Below, piece after piece: positions 46,861 through 57,661 of a stretch of 64,000 nucleotides of DNA (its first letter is position 1; every line of letters begins with the position of its first letter). The position numbers were made by a program, and so were the translations under genes. The notes below the pieces were generated by a model that did no database searches, was not told where the DNA came from, and was given only the letters and a program-made list of their open reading frames with translations. Source of the stretch: Littorina saxatilis (Eukaryota > Mollusca > Gastropoda > Littorinimorpha > Littorinidae); NCBI RefSeq assembly GCF_037325665.1, contig NC_090253.1, positions 40,450,312 to 40,514,311 on the forward strand, in the 5' to 3' direction.

Positions 46861-48060
46861 ATTTTTGCACAGTTTAGATGCTGACAGTTTTCACAGGCAT
46901 GCAAGCACATTTGCAGAGAGCAGTGCTCTGCAGTCCTTCTTAGCAGCATTTGCAGCGTTTTGTTGTACAGCTCTTCTTGCAGGCACACCTCATGAGTTCT
47001 CGGCACACGCTGGATATCTCTTGAAAGCTCGTCCAGAATGACTCCCACTTTCCAGCCTTGAACTGCCAGCCCACAGAGTTTGGAAGTCTAATAGGTAGAT
47101 GGCTCTTCTCAATCTCATGTCCTGCAGCAGCACCTGACTTGTAAGGGGATTATGGTCAATTTGGCAGCTCTTTTTACTGAAGAGGTACCGTCTAGCACTG
47201 TTTACACCCAGTACGTTGCTGGTTTTGTCCTACAAATGCACACCAAAAAGCTCTTGTGCTGCCCTGTCAGTGGTACTCAGCTTACAAAGAGGAGCAGACA
47301 ACCTGAAGAAAGTTTGAGTGACGTCTTCAAATGCTTGCCATACTTCCCAAGCCTTCTGATTCCCCAATACCATTGAAGAACGACATAGTGTCACAGCCTG
47401 TAAGGCTATGCAAAATGGGCAGACAGGGTGACTTCTCTTGGCCAATGGCTTTGGCAATGTGGCGATACACTTCACGAGCAGAAAAAAACGCAACACAGCT
47501 GGAATGAGAAGCAGACTGTCTGGCCTCCTCTACATCCATGGTGCAGGAAATCAGCCTGTGGTACCCTTCACACAAAAGATGAAAAGTGACATTTTTATTT
47601 GAATGTATTTGAATAATGTTTACTATCTCAGAGAGTCGGTCAAAGCCGGGTTAGCAAGTCTTCACACAACAGACCAAAATGAAAGAAAATTGTATTTCAT
47701 GAATTCGTATAATTCTTACTGTTTCAGGTTAAAAAACAAACAAACACAGTTTCCAGTGACCCAACTGATTCTGGAATCTTTCTGACCGCTACATTTATTC
47801 GCTTCAAACAGTCGCTAACAGAATGTTGACCATAGTGAGGGTTCGTACGTTAAACCCATCAAATTCACAGAGGTCGCTTACAAATGATGTGCAAACATGT
47901 TCCAATTAATACAAATAAAAAAATCTTACTGTTAAGATGTATTAGGTAACAAACCTTGATACAGTAGTACTAGTGAAATCGGCTCCCTTCTGTGGCACCG
48001 GAATAAATGCAGAACGCTTGTTCCCAGGAACCGGCATGTGGTGTAACTCTTGTATATATC
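46746..48060 (-). pseudogene. Decayed gene of the LTGCDT-motif family
   Basis: One exon with good borders (48060-47955) encodes HHMPVPGNKRSAFIPVPQKG. Further down, two frames give CLPILHSLTGCDTMSFFNGI and NQKAWEVWQAFEDVTQTFF. These belong to an uncharacterised family common in invertebrate genomes, with the pattern LPxxHxLTGCDTxS followed by KxAWxxW. Frame changes separate the pieces, and a Cys-rich tail near 46900 is worn down. I cannot assign a biochemical role. Its place between inverted ends suggests it travelled with the element. Confidence 0.5.
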
Positions 48061-49334
48061 CTGTAAAAATAAAATTCACACCAATGCACGGTCAACTTAA
48101 AATAAGCAAAAGGATGAGAAACAAGCAACAAACCAAAATTGTAAAACTCAAAGAGCGGTACCTCTTCATTTTTCAAAACCACTTATCTCATTTGATTAGC
48201 ATACACTGTATGCTTTTGTCTGTTACCTACCGTCTTTGAAAGTTTGATCACAACACTGTAAAGACATGGGGAGTGGAGTGTTTTTATCTCCAGCTGGTCA
48301 TCCTACTATCTGGCCTACCCTCACTCAGTTTTTGACTCTACCCCTCCCCACCTTATGGAAGTCCTTAACGTAGGCAGGACGAATCATTTATCATACCATG
48401 AACAATCTCTTTCTCCTCGCCTTTTATTCAAAGTTCGTTTAATCTGTTTAAAATCACCAGCGTGGCGATCATGATTTCCTTACTTGTAATCAACAGATAG
48501 ATCTAGATCTATCAGCATCACAATCCAGCTTGATGAGCTATTGCAAGATTACTCTGCATTTCAGCGCTTCACCCGATGAATAACAGACCCCAGGGGAGAA
48601 TTAAACAGTAAAATGATGTGACATTGGTGAATGGATGCGTATTCTTGAAAACTTACCTTCAGAAACGTTGTTTTCGCTCAAATCAAAACACGCAATGTTG
48701 CGGAGGCCGCCATCTTGAATTTTCATGCTGCGGATGTATACAATTCTAAAAACGATCAAATTAAATACCAGAACACAAAAATACCCATAAGAGTATTTAT
48801 GTCATGCATGTGTTATCAGCAGACAACTTCTGGTGCATGGTAAACCATTGAATTTTACATTTGCTGAGTTGGGAATATTTACTGCTGAGCGCTTTTGGTA
48901 CGAATTTCGTCTGCTGTAAATGCAGCCTTTTATTCCCTATCAAAGACAAAAAAAACGATTTCTGAAGTGGCTCTGTATCTGAAATCCCTTAAATAATTAT
49001 AAGGAACAATACCACAAAGTATGATGTTTGTTGCAAGATGTGAATGATTTATGAGTGCGTCTGCAACATACGAGCCCCACTAATCTAGATCTGTCTGTCT
49101 GCACTGGACACGACTGCCAAATAGTCTCGGCCCGCTCAAAATAACAATCACCGAGACTTTCAGTAATTCCATCGCGTGACGTCTAACCCTCGTACGTCAT
49201 AATGTGACGTCAATGTAATATGACGTCTTCAAATGTTAAAGTTTCTACCACAGACATACACACATACATACGCACGCACGCACAGACAGACAAAAGTTAG
49301 CATCGCATAGGCTACACTTACGTGAGCCAAAAAG

Positions 49335-49683
49335 TGTCTCCCCGTGTTTTTATTTCATTCAGTTTGTTTGGGTAGTTGCTATTGACTTTGAAACTGACAC
49401 GCTGGCTAAAAAGCTGCAACATTGTGTCCTTCAAAGTCAAACTGTCGTTAACTACCGCCCAATATTTATTTTTACTGCCCAGTAATTATATATTTTTCCC
49501 CGGTATTCATGTGTGTCCAGCGGAAGGTCGGCAGCTACAAGTGTTTGTTATTTTTAGAATTGAAGATTCCCGATGCTTGCTCTTCTCTGCGCAGGCGTTA
49601 CCGGCGTTTTCGCCGGCGTGTCAGTTTCAAAGTCAATAGCAACAACCCAAACAAACTGAATGAAATAAAAACATGGGGAGACA
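49335..49683. mobile_element. MITE with 66-bp terminal inverted repeats
   Basis: TGTCTCCCC and GGGGAGACA start long arms (TTATTTCATTCAGTTTGTTT, GACTTTGAAACTGACACGC) with about two differences. The target duplication is not clear. Confidence 0.8.
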
Positions 49684-50313
49684 TTTAAAAAAATTTTTTT
49701 AACCTCAGTTGCATGCAGGTGTACATGGTATAGTACCTAGTAAACGCCCACCCCCCATTTTCGACCAGTGGAGTAGACAAGGAAAATAAATAAAGATTAT
49801 TCAGTCTGCTGTTATTGTTGTTTTTCAATTGTTTCCTTTCCTTAGACATGTTTCGAGGATTGGACATAAAAAGGTTTGTAGAGTGGCTAGAGAATCGCAA
49901 TACATTTTTGACTGGGAGGAAAAAGAAGAAACGAAAGCTTCATCTTTGGTTTAAACATAAGTTTATTTCAACAAATGTTACAATCATGACATGTATACAA
50001 AAGACACAGGTAACAGCAACAAGCTAGAAGCTTAAAGTGGTGTTCCTGCATGGATATTACAACGTAAGGCGGTAACGGCTGAACAATTTGTCTAAATAAA
50101 CCAAATCTATTAATAACATATACTGTTCAAAAAAAGAAACGCATAGTTGCTACTTGCCAAATTTGTTTTATTTTTCGAAAAAATTAACAGAAAATCCAAT
50201 ATTTAGATTATTTGTTTGAAATTTGGTATGGACACAGTTGAATGCACACACAGTTCATTTGCATCTTCAAATCAATCAGTCAATCAATACGATTGGGTGC
50301 CGAGGCTGTCAAG

Positions 50314-51297
50314 TCAGTAGGGGGTGTGACTGCCTTGAGCAGCAACAACTGCCCGGCACCTTCTGGGCATGGACTGGATCAGATGCCGGATATCTTGCTG
50401 TGGGATGGTGTCCCACTCCTCCTGAAGTGCCTGCAATAGATCGCGGTGATTTGCCGGCGCTTCTTCTCGCCTGCGCACACGTCTGTCCAATTCATCCCAG
50501 AGGTGTTCTATCGGGTTCATGTCTGGCGACATGGATGGCCAGGGAAGCACCTGGACATGGTGGTCGGTGAGGAACTGGGTGGTGAGTCGTGCTGTGTGCG
50601 GGCGAGCGTTGTCCTGCTGGAATATGGCATCCTGGTCAGCCAGAAGAGGAAGGGCGTGTGGGCGCAGAATTTCCTCCACGTATCGCTGGGCAGTTATGCG
50701 CCCTTGGACGTGCACCAGGGTGCTCCTTCCAGCGGTATTGATCGCCCCCCACACCATGACGCCTCCACCACCATGAACGGGTGCCTCATCCACACAGTTG
50801 GGCGCGTAACGTTCGTTTACTCTCCGGTAGACCCTCCTCCGACCATTATGTCGCTGGAGCGGGAAGTAGGACTCGTCGCTGAACCACACGTGTCTCCAGT
50901 GAAGGTGCTGGTTGCCCCACTGCACTCGGTTCTGGCGATGGCGGCGGGTGAGGACAGCTCCTCTGTGAGCTCTCAAACCAGCTTCATGCAGGCGGTTCCG
51001 CACGGTCTGGTCCGATAATCGGTGTGGCCCGGGGAGAGCCTGGACAGAAGATGAGGCCGACAGGAAACGATTCCGGAGGTGGCGGAGCCGTATGAAGCGG
51101 TCGTGAGCAGCAGTTGTCGCCCTTGGTCTTCCCGCTCGTGGCAAGTCAGCAACGGAGCCAGTGGCTTGAAACCTGACCCACAGTCTACTGATGGTGCTCT
51201 GGGACACGTGGAAGTGCCTGGCGATTGCACTTTGACTTTGGCCTGCTTGTAAACGACCCAATGCAATTTGGCGGTCTTCTCTGCTCAATCGGGCCAT
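50314..51297 (-). CDS. Tc1-like DD34E transposase, open frame
   Basis: The 327-residue frame would bind the element's inverted ends and catalyse cut-and-paste transposition into TA. The N-terminus (MARLSREDRQIALGRLQAGQ) forms a paired-type helix-turn-helix, and a GRPRATT hook joins the second DNA-binding part. The catalytic triad is visible as FSDESYF, FQQDNARPHTA and PIEHLWDELDRRV. Exactly 34 residues separate the second Asp and the Glu. Compared with copy 1 it lacks 9 bp (LRA|HRGAV) and 18 bp before HVWFSDES, both in frame. Activity is therefore uncertain although no stop interrupts it. Confidence 0.9.
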   Translation of the reverse strand: MARLSREDRQIALGRLQAGQSQSAIARHFHVSQSTISRLWVRFQATGSVADLPRAGRPRATTAAHDRFIRLRHLRNRFLSASSSVQALPGPHRLSDQTVRNRLHEAGLRAHRGAVLTRRHRQNRVQWGNQHLHWRHVWFSDESYFPLQRHNGRRRVYRRVNERYAPNCVDEAPVHGGGGVMVWGAINTAGRSTLVHVQGRITAQRYVEEILRPHALPLLADQDAIFQQDNARPHTARLTTQFLTDHHVQVLPWPSMSPDMNPIEHLWDELDRRVRRREEAPANHRDLLQALQEEWDTIPQQDIRHLIQSMPRRCRAVVAAQGSHTPY

Positions 51298-51496
51298 CTT
51301 TCGTCGCTGAATTGTCGTCTGATTTCTTTGTGGCGAACAATCCGCTTTTATGGGTTTTGGAAGACATGGTGAGAGCTCAATATTCCCCGAGTTTCACGAG
51401 ATTACACTGAAGCATGACGAGTGGTCATGCCAAATGAGCAATTTTGACATTGTAGCCACTGATAACGCATGCGTCACGTGCAGAGCTCACTTGTGG

Positions 51497-51553
51497 TTTG
51501 TTTGTTTGTTTATTTGTTGCTTAACGTCCAGCCGACTACGCAGAGCCATATCA
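51497..51553 (-). mobile_element. 57-bp SINE 3' fragment in Tc1 copy 2
   Basis: CTCACTTGTGG is duplicated at 51486-51496 and 51554-51564. The fragment has a (CAAA)n tail on the minus strand. Confidence 0.85.
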
Positions 51554-51574
51554 CTCACTTGTGGCAATGGACGA

Positions 51575-51698
51575 TTTGTTTGTTTATTTGTTGCTTAACG
51601 TCCAGCCGACTACGCAGAGCCATATCAGGACGAGGAAGGGGGGGATGAAGGGGGCCACTTGTCAAGCGATTCCTGTTTACAAATGCACTAACCCATTA
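51575..51698 (-). mobile_element. 124-bp SINE 3' fragment in Tc1 copy 2
   Basis: GGCAATGGACGA is duplicated at 51563-51574 and 51699-51710. It has the same family and orientation as the 57-bp fragment 22 bp away, but its own target duplication. Confidence 0.85.
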
Positions 51699-51819
51699 GG
51701 CAATGGACGAAAGGTCGACGACCAGATAAACATTTTCTGCAGTTTGGTGGATATCCTTGTAGCCATATAACTAAATTAACCAAATATTACAAGCTATGCG
51801 TTTCTTTTTTTGAACAGTA

Positions 51820-52205
51820 TAATAACCTTTGCATAATCATTATAAAGAAAGACAGTAAGGGGAAGGAAGGAGGGGAAGGAAGGAGGGGAAGAAAAGGAAT
51901 AAAAAGAAGAGGGATGGGTAGGAGTTGTGCAGAAATTAAAGTTGTTGTCCGGTTTGTGGAGCATTGATTCTCGTTTGCCCAAAGCGGCCTGAACGTTCAA
52001 TGAACGAGTGTACTAGGTTTCCTGTTCAAATCTAGAGAATACTGTCTGTCTCCATTTAGAAGGTAGGGGAGGTGAATACTGTGGTTAGGGAGAGTATGTA
52101 TGGTTTCTTGACGTGCTTCGCGATAATTTGGACAATTTAATAGGAAGTGTTTTACAGTTTTGGACGGAAATCCGCAGTCACAAGATGCATCTGTAGCACT
52201 AGATC
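51820..52205 (-). mobile_element. 3' end of a LINE with a C-terminal zinc knuckle
   Basis: A minus-strand frame reads CDCGFPSKTVKHFLLNCPNY, followed by REARQETIHTLP. This is the Cys-Cys-His-Cys knuckle found after RNase H or reverse transcriptase in I/Nimbus-like and jockey-like LINEs. The rest of the protein is absent. Confidence 0.65.
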
Positions 52206-52230
52206 GTTATTTCTTTTTTTTTTACAAAAT

Positions 52231-52972
52231 GGTCGTGGTGTATGTGTGTCTGTGTGTGTGTGTGTGTGGGCGTGTGTGTGTAGAGCAATTCAGAGTAAAC
52301 TACTGAACCGATCTTTATGAAATTTGACATGAGAGTTCATGGGTATGATATCCCCGGACGTTTTTTTTCATTTTTTCGATAAATGTCTTTGATGACGTCA
52401 TATCCGGCTTTTTGTAAAAGTTGAGGCGGCACTGTCACACCCTCATTTTTCAATCAAATTTCATTGACAGCTTGGTGGCTTAAAAATTAATTAATGACTT
52501 TGGTCATTAAAAATCTGAAAATTGTAATTAAATTGTTTTTATAAAACGATCCAAATTTACGTCCATCTTATTCTTCATTATTTTTTGATTCCAAAAACAT
52601 ATAAATATGTTATATTCGGATTAAAAACAAGCTCTCAAAATTAAAAATATAAAAATTTTGATCAAAATCAAATTTCTGAAATCGATTTAAAAACAATTTC
52701 ATCTTATTCCTTGTCGGTTCCTGATTCCCAAAAACATATAGATATGATATGTTTGGATTAAAAACACGCTCAGAAAGTTAAAACGAAGAGAGGTACAGAA
52801 AAGCGTGCTATGCAGCACAGCGAAACCACTTCCGCGCTAAACAGTCTCGTCAGTTTCACTGCGTTTTGCACGAGCGGCGGACTACGGTCATTGTGAAAAA
52901 ATGCAGTGCGTTCAGTTTCATTCTGTGAGTTCCACAGCTTGACTAAATGTAGTAATTTCGCCTTACGCGACT
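52231..52972 (-). repeat. High-copy interspersed repeat, copy D
   Basis: Reverse complement of copy C with a slightly shortened right end and a TG-rich stretch near 52240-52280. It contains TGATGACGTCATATCC. Confidence 0.85.
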
Positions 52973-52973
52973 T

Positions 52974-53221
52974 GTTCTTTCTTTATTTGGTGTTTAACGT
53001 CGTTTTCAACCACGAAGGTTATATCGCGACGGGGGAAGGGGGAAGATGGGATAGAGCCACTTGTCAATTGTTTCTTGTTCACAAAAGTACTAATCAAAAA
53101 TTTGCTCCAAGGGCTTGCAACGTAGTACAATATATTACCTTACTGGGAGAATGCAAGTTTCCAGTACAAAGGACTTAACACACTGCTTGACTAAAATCTT
53201 TACAAAAATTGAGTATATTCT
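52974..53221 (-). mobile_element. Retroposon with (GAAA)n tail, second copy
   Basis: Matches the 3' part of 8250-8857 (TTTAACGTCGTTTTCAACCA). Here it starts right after the GCGACTT end of repeat copy D. Confidence 0.75.
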
Positions 53222-53299
53222 GGGTGGTAGTTAAACGACAGTTTGACTTTAAAGGACACAATGTTGCACCTTTTTCAAGAATACGGGCCCAGAACAGGT

Positions 53300-53601
53300 T
53301 TGTTTGTTTGCTTAACGCCCAGCCGACCACGAAGGGCCATATCAGGGCGGTGCTGCTTTGACATTTAACGTGCGCCACACACAAGACAGAAGTCGCAGCA
53401 CAGGCTTCATGTCTCACCCAGTCACATTATTCTGACACCGGACCAACCAGTCCCAGCACTAACCCCATAATGCCAGACGCCAGGCGGAGCAGCCACTAGA
53501 TTGTCAATTTTAAAGTCTTAGGTATGACCCGGCCGGGGTTCGAACCCACGACCTCCCGCTCACTGGGCGGACGCCTTACCACTAGGCCACCGTGTTGCGG
53601 T
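53300..53601 (-). mobile_element. tRNA-headed SINE in the last zinc finger of gene 2
   Basis: CCCAGAACAGGT is duplicated at 53288-53299 and 53602-53613. The family is that of 23888-24186. It splits the coding remnant of the final finger of the zinc-finger paralogue. Confidence 0.9.
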
Positions 53602-54296
53602 CCCAGAACAGGTGAACCTAGCATCACACTCTGTACATGCAGTTTTAACTCCTGTGTGAGTTGACATGTGTTGCTTCAAAGTACTAGAGTGTGTACACCT
53701 GGCAATACACTCTGTACTCCTGTGTGAGTTAACATGTGTTCCTTCACATGTCCAGACCGTGCAAACCTAGCATCACACTCTGTACATGCATACCTTTTTA
53801 CACATGTATGTTTTAACATGTGTTGCTTCAAAGAACTAGACCATGTAAACCTAGCATCGCACTCTGTACATGCATACTTTTTCACTCCTGCATGTGTTAA
53901 CATGTGCCGCTTCAAATACCTAGAATTTGTAAAACTACCATCACACTCTGAACAAGCATACTTTTTCACTCCTGTGTGAGTTAACATGTGATCCATCAAA
54001 TGTCCAGACCGTGCAAACCTAGCATCACACTCTGTACATGCATACTTTTTGACCCGTGAATTTGTTAACATGTGTTGCTTTAAAGCACCAGATAGGGTGT
54101 CGAACCTAGCATCGCACTCTGTACATGCATAGTTTTTCACTCCTGTATGTGTTAACATGTGCCGCTTCAAACCCCCAGAATGTGTAAAACTACTATCACA
54201 CTCTGTACATGCATACTTTTTCACTCCTGTGTGAGTTAACATGTGATCCATCAAATGTCCAGACCGTGCAAACCCAACATCACACTGTACATGCAT
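53602..54296 (-). pseudogene. Out-of-frame continuation of the zinc-finger 2 array
   Basis: The frame carries a partial finger, then six more (10-16 of the array), up to HVKEHMLTH. One finger has its last His replaced (HMLTN) and an extra residue (ARFDTLSG). A second frame break near 53715 shortens the next finger, and a SINE cuts the last one. Fingers 10-15 repeat the order of fingers 3-8, showing a block duplication. Without the shift at 54290 the protein would have about 17 fingers. Confidence 0.8.
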
Positions 54297-56114
54297 ACTT
54301 TTTGACTCCTGTATGTGTTGACATGTGTCGCTTTAAAGTACCAGATTGGGTGAACCTAGCATCGCACTCTGTACATGCATAGTTTTTCACTCCTGTATGT
54401 GTTAACATGTGCCGCTTCAAAGAACTAGACCATGTAAACCTAGCATCGCACTCTGTACATGCATACTTTTTCACTCCTGCATGTGTTAACATGTGCCGCT
54501 TCAAATACCTAGAACTTGTAAATCTACCATCACACTCTGAACAAGCATACTTTTTCACTCCTGTGTGAGTTAACATGTGATCCATCAAATATCCAGACCG
54601 TGCAAACCTAGCATCACACTCTGTACATGCATACTTTTTGACCCGTGAATGTGTTAACAAGTGTTGCTTTAAAGTACCAGATAGGGTGAACCTAGCATCG
54701 CACTCTGTACATGCATAGTTTTTCACTCCTGTATGTGTTAACATGTGCCGCTTCAAACCCCTAGAATGTGTAAAACTACTATCACACTCTGTACATGCAT
54801 ACTTTTTCACTCCTGTGTGAGTTAACATGTGATCCATCAAATGTCCAGACCGTGCAAACCCAACATCACACTCTGTACATGCATACTTTTTGACTCCTGT
54901 ATGTGTTGACATGTGCCGCTTCAAATCGCTAGAACGTGGAAATCTTGCACTACACAGTGCACATGCGTGTGGCTTCTCTCCTGTATGTGTTAAGATGTGC
55001 TTTTTCAAGCATCCAGACTTTATGAATCTATGACCACACACTGTGCACACATGCTTCTTCTCTCGTGTAGACGTTGATTTTGTGAACCTAGCATCACACT
55101 CTTGTCCCAGCCACATTACACCGACTGTTTTGACAACAGCTTGTGTTTTTGATGTCCCAGCACCTTGTTTCACCCAAATGTCACTGTGAGTGTTGACTGC
55201 AGGTTGTATTTCTGGTGGTTCTATCTCTTGTTTTATCCACACATCACCGTTAGCATTGACTGCAACACTCTGTTCTAGACAGACATCGCTGTGATTGTTG
55301 AATGCAGCTTGTGTTTTGGGTGTCCCAGCCTCTTGTCTCAGGGACATGTCACTGTGATGGTTGACTGCATGTTGTATTTCTTGTGGTTCTACCTCTTGTT
55401 TTACACACACATCACCATTAGCATTGACTGCAACACTCTGTTCTAGACAGACATCACTGTGATTGTTGAATGCAGCTTGTGTTTTGGGTGTCCCAGCCTC
55501 ATGTTTCACCCACGTGTCACTGTGAGTGTTGACTGCAGGTTGTATTTCTGGTGGTTCTACCTCTTGTTTTATCCACACATCACCGTTAGCATTGACTGCA
55601 ACACTCTGTTCTAGACAGACATCGCTGTGATTGTTGAATGCAGCTTGTGTTTTGGGTGTCCCAGCACCTTGTTTCACCCAAATGTCACTGTGAGTGTTGA
55701 CTGCAGGTTGTATTTCTTGTGGTTCTATCTCTTGTTTTATCCACACATCACCGTTAGCATTGACTGCAACACTCTGTTCTAGACAGACATCGCTGTGATT
55801 GTTGAATGCAGCTTGTGTTTTGGGTGTCCCAGCCTCTTGTCTCAGGGACATGTCACTGTGATGGTTGACTGCATGTTGTATTTCTAGTGGTTCTATTTCT
55901 TGTTTTACCCAGACATCAACGTTAACATTGACTGCAACACTCTGTTCTAGACAGATATCGCTGTGATTGTTAAATGCAGCTTGTGTTTCTAAAGTCTCAG
56001 TCTCTTGTTTCAGCCAGAGACCACACTGAATGTTGACTGCAGCTTGTCCTTCCATTGTCTGCACTGCATGCATTGTAGCTGTACTCTCTGTCGCCACAGC
56101 TTCCTTGACTGGCA
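54280..56114 (-). CDS. C2H2 zinc-finger protein 2, main exon
   Basis: This is a paralogue of the gene at 1.3-4.2 kb, with the same acceptor context (TTTTCTATCCAG|TGCCAGTC). Its first exon is not found within the next 7.8 kb. The N-terminal part has four complete 56-residue repeats plus a partial one (IKQEIEPPEIQPAVNTHSD, CLEQSVAVNANGD). It holds seven psi-K-x-E sites. Nine C2H2 fingers follow, most with TGVKKYACTECD linkers. The frame then ends at CTV because a CT pair is missing near 54290, and fingers continue in another frame. It may be a truncated but usable protein, a pseudogene or an assembly error. Confidence 0.8.
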
Positions 56115-56179
56115 CTGGATAGAAAACAAAAAACAGACAAGACCCATCCATGAATACAATCCTGATTATGATCAACTTT

Positions 56180-57224
56180 AAGTATGACAGTGAACTATCA
56201 ATTTTTCTTTTGCTTTGGTTTTAATAATTAAGTGCCAAAAGGTGCTCACAGAACAGAAGACGGCTTGTTTTTTACAATAAAAATGTTTCTAAAAACGTGT
56301 GTCTGCTGAAAATTGGTGTGTGTGTGGATGAATGTGCGAAGATATAGTGGACATAATTTCGTGTGTCTGACTTGAACGGTTTTGAAGTTATCTTTGTTAA
56401 AAGTCAAAAATAACGCGAAAATCGGTCATCTGAAAATGGACATCGTGATACCTTGTGTTTTGAATATGCCACAGAAAAATAACAAGAAGCACAAATGCCT
56501 TGCAGTTAGTTTGATTGAAAGCCTTAAACATCGCTTAACAGACGAGACCAAACGTCAAATCTAAATCTCGACAGAATTTTTTTTTTTCGATAACCGAATT
56601 TTAATGTGTCGCATGCAAGATGTGTGGTCATCACGGCATACATTTTTTAAATCGCAGATATTTACTAAAGCTCTTTTTTTTTAAACTCTGGAATTGACGT
56701 CGACACGTCAAGCGATAACGGTGTATCAAACTGCTGTCTTTTAAGTAATCCAGCAAAGACGGCAGAACTTTTAAACAGCATTTTTGAAAACAAACCTGAA
56801 AATGTCGTCATATCTTGAGTGCGACATAATGTTCGGTAATTAACGGTTATTTTATGTTAAAAACAAAATTTACATGTACAAGGATCTACTTCATCTAGGG
56901 AACCATGTGACACATTCTCATGGGTGCAACTGCTGGAAAATGAAAAAACTGAAAAGGCCGGGATCCAGGGGCCGCCGAGGCCCCTGGCTGGGTACAGGGG
57001 CAGCACCCCTGTTAGGGGGTCAGGGCAAAATGTACAACTTTAAGGGTATTTGAAGGCCTCTCCTTCAAGCTGACAGGGAGATTGCTACGTAGATTAAGAC
57101 AAAAAAATGGCAATAAAATCATGTATCAGTATTGACACAAAATTGTTCATGAAGCACCACTCAAGACTTTTTACACAACACTGTACAGAGTTTCTTACAA
57201 ATAATAGCCTTCTCCAGTAGGGGA
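56180..57224. other. Intron or upstream of zinc-finger gene 2, no gene seen
   Basis: AT-rich, with short chance frames. I searched for a copy of the first exon of gene 1 and found none here. Confidence 0.3.
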
Positions 57225-57362
57225 CACCCCGAAGCGTCCCGGTACCAAAGCGTCCCGGTACCGAAGCGTCCCGGTACCAAAGCGTCCCGGTACCAAAGCG
57301 TCCCGGTACCGAAGCGTCCCGGTACCAAAGCGTCCCGGTACCGAAGCGTCCCACTATAACGC
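57225..57362. repeat. 16-bp minisatellite, left block
   Basis: About eight units of CGTCCCGGTACCrAAG end at CCCACTATAACGCGTCACAGG. Because the unit is not a multiple of three, repetitive peptides appear in all frames. Confidence 0.95.
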
Positions 57363-57419
57363 GTCACAGGACTTAGACTTTTTTTTTAAAACCTTGACCA
57401 AGGGCGGATCAATTCACTT

Positions 57420-57661
57420 TGGAGGGGGGGGGGGGGGGGGTTACAAAATGACTGCGAAGATACAAGTTGACGGCGCCAAAGGCGCTTAAGCCTCTAGGGG
57501 GGTCCGGGGGCATGCCCCCCCGGAAATTTTGTTTATCCAAAGAAGCAAAATAGAGCTATCTGGTGCATCCTGAGCCAATAAATTACCTCTTTTTTTGGGG
57601 GGGGGGGGGGGGTGGGGGGGGGGGGGTTACGTAACCCGTGTAATCCCCCCCCCCCCCCCCA
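57420..57661. repeat. hAT-related fragment and G/C homopolymer hairpin
   Basis: TAGGGGGGTCCGGGGGCATG through TATCTGGTGCATCCTGAG at 57495-57575 matches the two flanks of the DIRS-like element (10856-10925 and 31258-31275). It represents the uninterrupted site. From 57596 a G-rich run, TTACGTAACCCGTGTAAT and a C-run form a hairpin. Confidence 0.65.

Larger units (their letters stand above)
45469..49082. mobile_element. 3.6-kb TIR transposon with an LTGCDT-family gene
   Basis: TAGTGGGGCTCCTATGTTGC and its inverted partner at the right end (TGCAACATACGAGCCCCACTA) close the element. ATC flanks both sides (45466-45468, 49083-49085). The uninterrupted relative at 60456 confirms the break point. Duplicated CTGATACAGAGCCA-containing words occur near 45548 and 45709. 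A decayed gene lies on the minus strand. The superfamily is unclear; 3-bp targets are shared by Harbinger and some other groups. Confidence 0.7.
45273..49721. mobile_element. Inverted-end repeat, outer shell of the second nest
   Basis: CACCTGCATGCAACTGAG (45273) and CTCAGTTGCATGCAGGTG (to 49721) face each other. Inside them, GGCTCACGTAAG and CTTACGTGAGCC mark a 450-bp repeat whose uninterrupted relative is at 60456-60908. Two other elements have landed inside it, at 45469-49082 and 49335-49683. Confidence 0.65.
50123..51817 (-). mobile_element. Tc1-like transposon, copy 2, with two SINE insertions
   Basis: It has the same ends as copy 1 and TA flanks (50121-50122, 51818-51819). Two SINE 3' ends sit between its transposase and right terminus. 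Confidence 0.9.
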
